A stretch of 12,034 nt of DNA from positions 1-12,034 of the forward strand of contig JAUZOU010000053.1 of assembly GCA_030706285.1 (NCBI GenBank). Reading direction: 5' to 3'. Below are positions 1 through 7,494 of the stretch, one piece after another. The DNA comes from Bacteroidota bacterium (GTDB taxonomy: Bacteria > Bacteroidota > Bacteroidia > Bacteroidales > UBA1402). The notes beneath the pieces were generated by a model. The model was not told the DNA's origin. It saw only the letters and a program-made list of their open reading frames with translations, and ran no database searches. A program made the translations under genes and the position numbers. How positions within the stretch are numbered: the first letter of the stretch is position 1; each line of letters starts with the position of its first letter.

Positions 1-628
1 CCTGATAGCTCTTCGACACATCCAGTGTCGATTCGAACAACGACTGTGCATAGGCTTGTATCGAATCGATACCTGATGCATAGAGAATATGTTCCCACAG
101 ATTCAACCGGTATGGAACATTCGCTGTCAGTGTGTGCAGAATGCCGTTTTGTACACTCATATCTGAAGTCTGTAACTTCACTCCTCCGAACAAGTAATCG
201 CTGCCGCTTTTGACAAACGGAAACAGCTTGCCGTTCAGCATGCGAATGCTGTTACCAAAAGCTTTTGACACAGGGCATGAATAATGTGCAATATGGTTTT
301 TCACAATGTTTCTCACTGCCGCCGTATCTTTCATAGTCAGAGCAAGCAATGATAATGATCCATCTGTCGATGTCCAAGATTCATTTGACGGTGCCCAGAC
401 AGTGTACGGGGACGACTCATTCAGAACCTTGTCGTAACCCGACATCTTAAGCATGTCAGCAAAAAGGCTAAGGTCGGGCTGCGTTTGTATGTAATCAAAT
501 AAATACAAATCGCTTTTACCACCCGCAGTCGAATTGTAGTGCGCATCCCAATCATCCGTGCAGGAAATCGCCGTAAATCCAGCCAATATGAAGACCAGGA
601 CAGGGCGCATATACGTTTTCAAATTCAT
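1..628 (-). CDS. FAS1 (fasciclin) domain lipoprotein, 3' end outside window
   Basis: The frame is open from an ATG at 626-628 to the left edge, giving the first 209 residues; the stop codon is not in the window. Residues 1-22 form a lipoprotein signal peptide with lipobox A-I-S-C and lipidated Cys23. The following T-D-D-W-D-A-H-Y is typical of the mature start of Bacteroidota FAS1 lipoproteins, and acidic residues here fit export to the cell surface. A FAS1 domain spans about residues 42-173, with the conserved strand and turn YTVWAPSNESW (75-85), a helix reading NIVKNHIAHY (about 107-116), and the closing NGILHTLTANVPY (161-173). A second domain seems to begin at LNLWEHILYASGI (about 175-187). 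FAS1 domains are known in adhesion proteins; the ligand here is unknown. The gene starts 34 bp after the stop of the upstream FAS1 gene and is probably the fifth gene of the operon. The FAS1 call is secure; the function is inferred. Confidence 0.88.
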   Translation of the reverse strand, partial: MNLKTYMRPVLVFILAGFTAISCTDDWDAHYNSTAGGKSDLYLFDYIQTQPDLSLFADMLKMSGYDKVLNESSPYTVWAPSNESWTSTDGSLSLLALTMKDTAAVRNIVKNHIAHYSCPVSKAFGNSIRMLNGKLFPFVKSGSDYLFGGVKLQTSDMSVQNGILHTLTANVPYRLNLWEHILYASGIDSIQAYAQSLFESTLDVSKSYQ

Positions 629-662
629 AATTACAGTATTATTGGCCTAAATTTTAACATCA

Positions 663-2585
663 TCAATAAATATCCTCCGACTCAATACAACTTGTCGGAA
701 CAAACTCAAGGTAATCAAACATAAATTCACCACCGCTAAGTCCTTTTACCATCAATTTATGGGTACTAGCCTTACTAAAATTATAGATACCCAGAATCTT
801 ACGTAAAACAGACGAGCTGTAACGCGAATTTTCACCATATGACCACCCTGTTGTCACAACCTTATAGGAAGCCGGGCCTTTCATATAGCCTCTGTTTCGC
901 ATCATCTTGTCATTTTCAAAACCGTAATAGTCATCTGCTACAGTCTTTGGTTCTTCCCAGCCGATAGACGCATCGGTCGCATATTTGTTCAAGTTGAGAG
1001 GCACACCACATGGAGCGCCATCAATATATAACTGAGCAACACCACGTTTGCCATTCGTCTGATAACCGAACCGGATTTCATATTTTCCGGCAGGAACCGG
1101 CGGCGTGGTGATGGTAAAATCATACAACTTACCGGTTGTGGCATTCAGGAAGATTTCATCACCTTCGTAATCCTGATATTTGGCATAAGGCAACAAGTAA
1201 CCGATCACGGTTTGTTCCGAACAGGTGACACGGTCAAGATAGCCTCTCGGAATCTGATAATGGGCTGCTTTCGTGTTGAATGTATAATCCGTTCCATAAC
1301 CGCGCATATTGTTGTTTGTCAGTTCCGGAAAGAAACTGGCTCCATCAAAACGCAACCGCTTCGTGGAAAGCATATTTTCCACATCCTTACTGTATACCAA
1401 CAGATTGTCAATTTCATGATAAACGCCGTTGGTGGCGTCATTGTCACAATTAGCATTGACAAGATTGATCACCGTTCCCTGATCAGGCAGTTTATTGATC
1501 AGATTTGTCTTATCGTTCCTGAATTCCTTCTTGACTTCGATCAGGGTATTCGGACACATGGTCTCTATGTATTCATACATATCGGATGTCTGAATCATAT
1601 GCCCCACTGCATAGGCGTCAATCAGCAACGACTTGCTCAGCTGTTTGTTCACCAGATGGTAGGAAATAAACCGGTTCAGACTGTTTCGACGGTCCGTCAC
1701 GTCTGTCACGTTTTTATCATCCGGATAAACGGCATCGTAGATACTGGCAGCTGTAGCTTTCAAACTTGCCATATCAGTGATGCCATTTAAGGCATACGTT
1801 GAATCACTTTCCATAAGCACTGTATAGCCGTATTTACGTGAAGTCGGAACAGCATCGTAATACCATTGTCCATCGTCCTTTGTTGCCGTGATCAAATTTT
1901 GGTACAGAGACGGATCATACGAATCATCCTTTGTTTTAAGTAACGAATCAGCCATCCCTGTCGCAAGAAGCGCCTGGTAGAACAACTTGAATTTAGGATC
2001 TTTTGAAATGACTTCTACAATGCCCTCGCGGGTTGGGTTCAACACCTCACTGATCTTATGGACAACACCGTTATGCACCGTAATATCCTTCTCAAGAATC
2101 AAAGAGGTGCCATTTACATAGGTTTCCCCGGTACTCTTATAGGAAATGGAAAAATACCTTTCGCTCATACTTAGTTGTGTCTGCCGGCCTTCAATAAAAT
2201 CCGAATACATCAGAACAGTCCCGTTGATCAGGTGATCGTATGCGATCATCTTTAAGGTATCCATGGAAAAATCCGACAATCCGTTTTTTGATCTGGTTTT
2301 ATAAAAAGCGTACATGGCATCATTCGTAGGAGCGAAACAAGTGTACTCACCATACGTATAAAGTAAGCTCATCACACCTGTTGTATCAAGCAACCTGGTA
2401 AACTCAGAATATTCTTCAGGATGACTTTTAAGGTATTGGGCCATTGTCTCATCCTTGAATGTATACAAGTTCCCTCCTATATCATCCGAATTACATCCGG
2501 AAAAGAGGCTTGTCAGGCAAACGACGAACATACATACAGCAATGGTCTGCCAAAATGATGTTCTTGATATACGATTGAATTTCAT
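663..2585 (-). CDS. Lipoprotein with two FAS1 domains and a C-terminal beta-sandwich-like module
   Basis: This 640-residue protein has a lipoprotein signal peptide with lipobox L-F-S-G-C and lipidated Cys31, followed by N-S-D-D, which fits surface export. FAS1 domain 1 covers about residues 45-184, with YTCFAPTNDAM (81-91) and the closing GVVHKISEVLNPT (173-185). A more divergent FAS1 domain 2 covers about 187-398, with YTVLMESDSTY (254-264) in place of the usual F-x-P-T-(D/N) turn and GVYHEIDNLLVY (387-398) at its end. The remaining 230 residues are not FAS1. They look beta-rich, with PPVPAGKYEIRFGYQ (495-509), AQLYIDGAPCGVPLNL (517-532) and HKLMVKGL to FDYLEFVP (609-630), resembling carbohydrate-binding jelly-roll modules. 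The gene follows susD by 17 bp, where SusE/SusF-type surface glycan-binding proteins are usually encoded, so a glycan-binding or adhesion role is inferred. The ATG at 2585 is the only start that keeps a full signal peptide. Confidence 0.9.
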   Translation of the reverse strand: MKFNRISRTSFWQTIAVCMFVVCLTSLFSGCNSDDIGGNLYTFKDETMAQYLKSHPEEYSEFTRLLDTTGVMSLLYTYGEYTCFAPTNDAMYAFYKTRSKNGLSDFSMDTLKMIAYDHLINGTVLMYSDFIEGRQTQLSMSERYFSISYKSTGETYVNGTSLILEKDITVHNGVVHKISEVLNPTREGIVEVISKDPKFKLFYQALLATGMADSLLKTKDDSYDPSLYQNLITATKDDGQWYYDAVPTSRKYGYTVLMESDSTYALNGITDMASLKATAASIYDAVYPDDKNVTDVTDRRNSLNRFISYHLVNKQLSKSLLIDAYAVGHMIQTSDMYEYIETMCPNTLIEVKKEFRNDKTNLINKLPDQGTVINLVNANCDNDATNGVYHEIDNLLVYSKDVENMLSTKRLRFDGASFFPELTNNNMRGYGTDYTFNTKAAHYQIPRGYLDRVTCSEQTVIGYLLPYAKYQDYEGDEIFLNATTGKLYDFTITTPPVPAGKYEIRFGYQTNGKRGVAQLYIDGAPCGVPLNLNKYATDASIGWEEPKTVADDYYGFENDKMMRNRGYMKGPASYKVVTTGWSYGENSRYSSSVLRKILGIYNFSKASTHKLMVKGLSGGEFMFDYLEFVPTSCIESEDIY

Positions 2586-2602
2586 TGCTATTACGATAAA
2601 AA

Positions 2603-4189
2603 TTAGTTACGTGAAGAACTGCTGCTTTCCTCATAATAAGGATTTTGAACCAGGTTCCGGTTAGCTTCCAACTCTGATTTTGAAATCGGCATATACATGG
2701 CATTCAGCACAGAAGCACCAAGAGATTTGGTAGATCCTACAGATTTGTGGTTAACATATGTATTCAACGTAGAGGTCGAATTTTCTCTGCGTGCCGTCCT
2801 TACCAGATCAAACCAACGTTTTCCCTCAAACATGAGTTCACGTTGACGTTCTCGAAGCACCAGACTTTCCATGGCATCTTTAGAAGCATAACTTTCAATG
2901 GTCAATGAATCCGCATTCGGATTTGACCTTAGATAGGTTGCATTAACCATTTTAAGCGCAGCTTTATAATTTTCCGTACCGCCCAACTGAACCAAGGCTT
3001 CAGCTTTCATCAGCATGACATCAGACAACCTGTAAATAATCCAGTTAGGTGTTGTAGACCGGTATCTGTAAGTACTCACATTCGTTGTCACGTCTTCTGT
3101 TCTACTCATTCCGGCATATTTGAAAACAAAATACCGGCCACCATACAGAAAGAAGAAATCTTTTGCCCTGATATCGCTGGTACTTTCGGTCAACGTTGAA
3201 GAAATTTTGTAATTAAACGGGCTGTACGCACCAATAATATTATTTTCTTCACTATAGCCCAACGTTGCAGGATAACCGACTTCACCCAAAATATCCCCTA
3301 TTTGTCCATATAGATTATAGACAGGGTTGTTCTTTTGAATATCTTCATCAAAATTCAATTCAAAAATGCTTTCTTTCGAATTGCCTCTATAGAACACCTG
3401 CGTGTACATATTATCAGACTCCACCAATTTTAGTTTGCTGTCAGCCAAAACCGCATCACAGGCATTGACACATTCCCGATACTGTTGGTTCCATAAATAA
3501 ACATCAGCAAGCAGGGCATTGACCGCATTCAAGGTGATCCTTCCCTTGTCATAGGCTGTCGTTTTCCCAAACGTTTCCCGTGCATATTTTCTGGCTTCCA
3601 GCAAATCATCTGTTATGTGTTGGATAATAACACTTCCAGAATCTTTTGCCAAGGAATATTGTTGTGTATCATCGATACTGGCATCAGTTATGTATGGTAC
3701 ATCCTTAAATGCCCTGACAAGATAGAAATAGCATAAAGCGCGTAATGTAAGCGCCTCTGCATTAACTCTGTTCAAATCACTTTGAGTAAAATTCTCGTCA
3801 CGAGCAATCACCTTCGGTGCATAGTACAATAAAGTATTGCAATAATTGATGATCGTGTAAAATGATCCCCAGGAACAATAGGTATTGGAAGAAAGGATAT
3901 CGCCATCGAGAATTTTCTGCATGTCATAGCGATCATTCGGAAATCCATTACTGATCATATTGTCAGAACGAAGTTCACCCCAGACGATCATCCTGTAAAT
4001 AACCGCATCTTCAGTCAAACCTCTGTAGCAAGCATTCAATACTGCATTGACATCCGTCTCCGTTTTCCAATAGTTTTCCAGCAGTACCTGGCTTTCCGGT
4101 TGAATTTCCAACCAATCAGTACAGCTTGTCAAGACTAATAAGAACAGCGCTGAGAAACCGGCAATCGTATATTTTTTAATTTTCATCAT
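2603..4189 (-). CDS. SusD/RagB-family outer-membrane substrate-binding lipoprotein
   Basis: At 528 residues this has normal SusD length. The signal peptide ends in the lipobox V-L-T-S-C with lipidated Cys23, followed by TDWLEIQPES, the usual opening of mature SusD proteins. The N-terminal half is helical and TPR-like, with ALTLRALCYFYLVRAFKDVPY at about residues 147-167. The C-terminal domain carries the family hallmarks WIIYRLSDVMLMKAEAL (about residues 385-401) and LRERQRELMFEGKRWFDLVR (about 445-465). SusD proteins lie on the extracellular face of a SusC barrel and deliver oligosaccharides or other ligands to it. The SusC gene ends 12 bp upstream, so the two products should form one complex. 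The glycan cannot be read from the sequence. Two ATGs are adjacent (4189 and 4186); either gives the same mature protein. Confidence 0.95.
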   Translation of the reverse strand: MMKIKKYTIAGFSALFLLVLTSCTDWLEIQPESQVLLENYWKTETDVNAVLNACYRGLTEDAVIYRMIVWGELRSDNMISNGFPNDRYDMQKILDGDILSSNTYCSWGSFYTIINYCNTLLYYAPKVIARDENFTQSDLNRVNAEALTLRALCYFYLVRAFKDVPYITDASIDDTQQYSLAKDSGSVIIQHITDDLLEARKYARETFGKTTAYDKGRITLNAVNALLADVYLWNQQYRECVNACDAVLADSKLKLVESDNMYTQVFYRGNSKESIFELNFDEDIQKNNPVYNLYGQIGDILGEVGYPATLGYSEENNIIGAYSPFNYKISSTLTESTSDIRAKDFFFLYGGRYFVFKYAGMSRTEDVTTNVSTYRYRSTTPNWIIYRLSDVMLMKAEALVQLGGTENYKAALKMVNATYLRSNPNADSLTIESYASKDAMESLVLRERQRELMFEGKRWFDLVRTARRENSTSTLNTYVNHKSVGSTKSLGASVLNAMYMPISKSELEANRNLVQNPYYEESSSSSRN

Positions 4190-4201
4190 ATTCCTAACTT
4201 A

Positions 4202-7200
4202 TTAAAACCTCAACGACAAACCTAGTGTAAAATCTTTTGTACGGGGGGTGCTGGACTTATCTTCCGTTAAACCAATCGCGTTGTATCCGATTTCCGGATC
4301 CACCCCTGTGTATTTCGTCCAAACATACAGGTTGTTGAATGTCAGATAAGCATTTAAACTCGACAAACCGTATCTTTTTATCATCGTATTCGGCACACTA
4401 TAATTGAACGTCATGTATTTGAATCTCATGAAAGAACCGTCTTCCACATACCGGTCACTGCCTAACCAGTTATAGCCGTATTCGTGCAAAGCTCTTGGCA
4501 TGTTGGTCAGATCGCCATCTTTCCTCCATCGCCAGTTGACAGCTACACTCTGGTTGTTGTCGTAATACATGTTTTCAGCATTCATTCTGGCCATGTTGAT
4601 GATTTTGTTTCCATACCGGAAGACAAAATACAGGTTGCACGACATATTCCCATATCGGAAGGTTGGTCCGAAACCACCATTGATTTTTGGGTTGCAATTT
4701 CCCAAGTAAACGATATCAAGTTCGTCAATACTACCATCATGGTTTATGTCTTCATAAGCAGCATCTCCACCTCTGAACCGGTATTGGCTGTCTTTTCCGT
4801 AGGCAAAATAGATGGATTTGGGGTCACCGTTCTGATCATAAACGACTTTGCCGGCAGCATCACGTGCGACAGGAGCACTTTCCTGAGAGCCTTCAGCGTA
4901 TTCGTCGTACTGATAAACACCTTTATATTTGAATCCGTAAATCGATCCGCAGGCATTCCCCTCCTGAACACGGGTCAGGTAGCTGCCATTCTTGTAATCG
5001 AATTCTCCGTTGTAACTATCCAGCAACGATTGATCCAATTTGATCAACGTATTCTTGTAATTGGCCACATTAAATCTGAAATCAATGCTGAACTTACCTT
5101 TTTTCACCAGTTGGTTACCATACAGGTTGACTTCCCATCCATCATTGTCCATCGTCCCTCCATTAATATAGGACAAGTTCGAATACCCGGAAGTTTGAGG
5201 TAAAGCGGGATTCTTGAACAACATATCTTTCGTCCGCTTGGTATACAGGTTAATGTCAAACACCAGCTTGTCATTTAACAAGCCCAAGTCCATACCATAG
5301 TTGAACGAATTGGTTGTTTCCCACTTCAGGTTACTCAACCTCAGATTCAACGGTTTGACAGCGGTTTCATCCAGATACGTTCCATACAAACCATAACGGC
5401 TTTGATGCAAATATTCATATTCAGGCTGATTACCACTTATTCCCCAGGCGGGACGCAAAGCCAGCATGCTGAGCCAGCTTTTCGTATTGACCATGAACGG
5501 CTCATCCGTTACAATCCATTTTAATGAGATGCCTGGGAAATTTCCGAATTTGTTGGCTTTTCCAAACTTGGTACTGCCGTCTCTACGAAAAGTCGCATCG
5601 AAAATGTATCTGGATTTATAAGAATAATGGGTACGTGCCATAAAGGCCAAGGATCTGGATTGTCCAAAACTTGTACTGGCACTTTCCAAATAAACAGGAG
5701 TAGAAGCATCGGTCGCTTCGGCTGACGGAACAGAGAAGGCTGTCATACCTTGACCGGAAGAATTTTCCGAGCTTATCTGAAACGCCCCATACAGCAGCAA
5801 GCTATGATCCTTGTTTTCAAAATTCGGTTGATAGGCAATGTTATTATCTGAATAAAAATCCATACTCTCCGATACGGAATTGATGGTCCTGTTCACACTT
5901 GAATTGGACCAGTACAAATTGGATACATTCTGAGGTAGAAATGACCGGTACTGGTTATCATTGATATCAAATTGCACAATCATATTATAGCGCAACATAC
6001 TGACACTTGGATCCATCAGGTCATACTGCAGTTGAAACTTAGGCAGCAAACGAACAGATCGCTGGCTGTTTCTGGCAAGATTTCCTAAGGCAACAGGATT
6101 GTCCAGATATTTCTGATCATCATCCAGTGTGGAAGATAGTGGTATACTGAAATAAGCACTCGTATTCTTGCCATCCAATGTTTGCTCATACACACTGACG
6201 TTCGGCATTTTCTGATAGGCGATGTTCAATAAACTGGTATTCCATATATCAGTATAACTTTTATGATTATCCTGATCCGTCAATGAAAATTCGGAAATAA
6301 ACTTGATCCTGTCTGATACATTGTATTCAAGATTTGCACGGGTTGAATAACGCGTCAGGTTTTGTCCGATAATCGTACCATCCTGATTAAAGTAACCGGC
6401 AGATACACGGTAATTGGCTCGTTCACCGCCTCCTGAAACGGTGAAGTAATGGTCATTGATATGACCGGTTTGTGTAACTTCCTTCACCCAGTCTGTATTG
6501 TTGTTGAAATCTTCGTAGTACGGATAGTTCTGGTCGTAATTATATTCATCAATATTGGTCGCATCATCATCCTGCGTTGGATTCAGATAAGCCTGCTTCA
6601 TCAACATGGTAAAATCACCGCCATTCAACATGTTCATGCCTTTCGGCTGAACCGTTCTGGTGTAACGGTACGTGTATTCAACTTTCACAGGCCCTGCAGC
6701 CCCTTTTTTGGTGGTCACCATCAAGACGCCGTTGGCACCTTTGGACCCCCAAATGGCAGAAGCAGCAGCATCCTTCAGTACGGTAATTTCAAGGATATCA
6801 TCGGGATTGATACTCAACATGTTGGCATATTGTTCCTGATTGGAGTTGGCATAGTCAAAATTCGCATCAGTCTGTACATCATAGGGGACGCCGTTCAACA
6901 CAATCAACGGTTCACTATTGCCATTAATGGAGGTCACACCACGGATACGCATGGAAGTACCACTTCCAGGGTCACCTGAGTTCGAGACAATATCCAGACC
7001 GGCAATACGACCTTGGAGCGCTTCATCGATAGAAGTCACCTGCAACCCTTCAAATTCTTTTGCATCGATGGTTTGCATAGCCGTTCCGACTTCCCGTTTT
7101 GGAATCGAGAAACCGCCCTCACCATATTTCTTAGCTCCGGTAACCACTACCTCACCAAGATTATGCGTGTCTTCTTTTAAAACAACATTGATGACCTTTC

Positions 7201-7492
7201 TACCACTGATATTCATCACCTGTTTAACAAAACCGATGTACTTGATGGAGATTCGGTTGTTCGGGTCTTTTATTTTCAAAATGTAATGGCCGTTGAAATC
7301 AGTGACAGTCCCGCTTACGACACGATTGGTCGCATCAATTTCAGTGACGCTCACACCTATCAAAGACTCATTGTTTGTCGCTGTAATATTACCTTGAATG
7401 ATACTTGATTGCTGTCCTTTGGCCGTTAACGAAACCAACATAAGCAACAGGCACACCCACAATGTTCTTTTTAAGTTCATAACTTTACTCAT
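4202..7492 (-). CDS. SusC/RagA-family TonB-dependent outer-membrane transporter
   Basis: This 1096-residue protein has a type I signal peptide, probably cut at A-K-G/Q (26/27). A carboxypeptidase-D-like regulatory domain covers about residues 30-108, with ISIKYIGF at 81-88. The SusC hallmark LGEVVVTG follows at 112-119, then the plug domain (about 130-265) with VTSIDEALQGRIAGLDI (152-168) and the signature DAAASAIWGSKGANGVLMVT (241-260). The rest is the beta barrel. It includes the conserved periplasmic-turn motif with DINHDGSIDELDIVYLGN (near 4688-4752) and the C-terminal strand FTLGLSLRF, ending in Phe as expected for Bam-dependent insertion. There is no STN domain before the regulatory domain. 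The product imports ligands captured by the SusD partner, powered by TonB-ExbBD. The start codon lies 2 bp after the stop of the upstream FAS1 gene, suggesting translational coupling; an ATG four codons downstream (7480) is an alternative start. Confidence 0.97.
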   Translation of the reverse strand: MSKVMNLKRTLWVCLLLMLVSLTAKGQQSSIIQGNITATNNESLIGVSVTEIDATNRVVSGTVTDFNGHYILKIKDPNNRISIKYIGFVKQVMNISGRKVINVVLKEDTHNLGEVVVTGAKKYGEGGFSIPKREVGTAMQTIDAKEFEGLQVTSIDEALQGRIAGLDIVSNSGDPGSGTSMRIRGVTSINGNSEPLIVLNGVPYDVQTDANFDYANSNQEQYANMLSINPDDILEITVLKDAAASAIWGSKGANGVLMVTTKKGAAGPVKVEYTYRYTRTVQPKGMNMLNGGDFTMLMKQAYLNPTQDDDATNIDEYNYDQNYPYYEDFNNNTDWVKEVTQTGHINDHYFTVSGGGERANYRVSAGYFNQDGTIIGQNLTRYSTRANLEYNVSDRIKFISEFSLTDQDNHKSYTDIWNTSLLNIAYQKMPNVSVYEQTLDGKNTSAYFSIPLSSTLDDDQKYLDNPVALGNLARNSQRSVRLLPKFQLQYDLMDPSVSMLRYNMIVQFDINDNQYRSFLPQNVSNLYWSNSSVNRTINSVSESMDFYSDNNIAYQPNFENKDHSLLLYGAFQISSENSSGQGMTAFSVPSAEATDASTPVYLESASTSFGQSRSLAFMARTHYSYKSRYIFDATFRRDGSTKFGKANKFGNFPGISLKWIVTDEPFMVNTKSWLSMLALRPAWGISGNQPEYEYLHQSRYGLYGTYLDETAVKPLNLRLSNLKWETTNSFNYGMDLGLLNDKLVFDINLYTKRTKDMLFKNPALPQTSGYSNLSYINGGTMDNDGWEVNLYGNQLVKKGKFSIDFRFNVANYKNTLIKLDQSLLDSYNGEFDYKNGSYLTRVQEGNACGSIYGFKYKGVYQYDEYAEGSQESAPVARDAAGKVVYDQNGDPKSIYFAYGKDSQYRFRGGDAAYEDINHDGSIDELDIVYLGNCNPKINGGFGPTFRYGNMSCNLYFVFRYGNKIINMARMNAENMYYDNNQSVAVNWRWRKDGDLTNMPRALHEYGYNWLGSDRYVEDGSFMRFKYMTFNYSVPNTMIKRYGLSSLNAYLTFNNLYVWTKYTGVDPEIGYNAIGLTEDKSSTPRTKDFTLGLSLRF

Positions 7493-7494
7493 AT

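Noticed and set aside
1212..1790. Plus-strand open frame of 192 codons opposite the two-domain FAS1 gene
   Set aside because: It is antisense to clear FAS1 and beta-rich coding sequence. The His- and Ile-rich composition is typical of a shadow frame.
4484..5203. Plus-strand open frame of 239 codons opposite the transporter gene
   Set aside because: It lies entirely antisense to the SusC barrel region, which has strong family motifs in its own frame. The translation shows no recognisable domain and no plausible expression signal.
6449..7286. Two overlapping plus-strand open frames (176 and 122 codons) opposite the SusC plug
   Set aside because: They are antisense to the most conserved part of SusC, have no family resemblance, and overlap each other in different frames.
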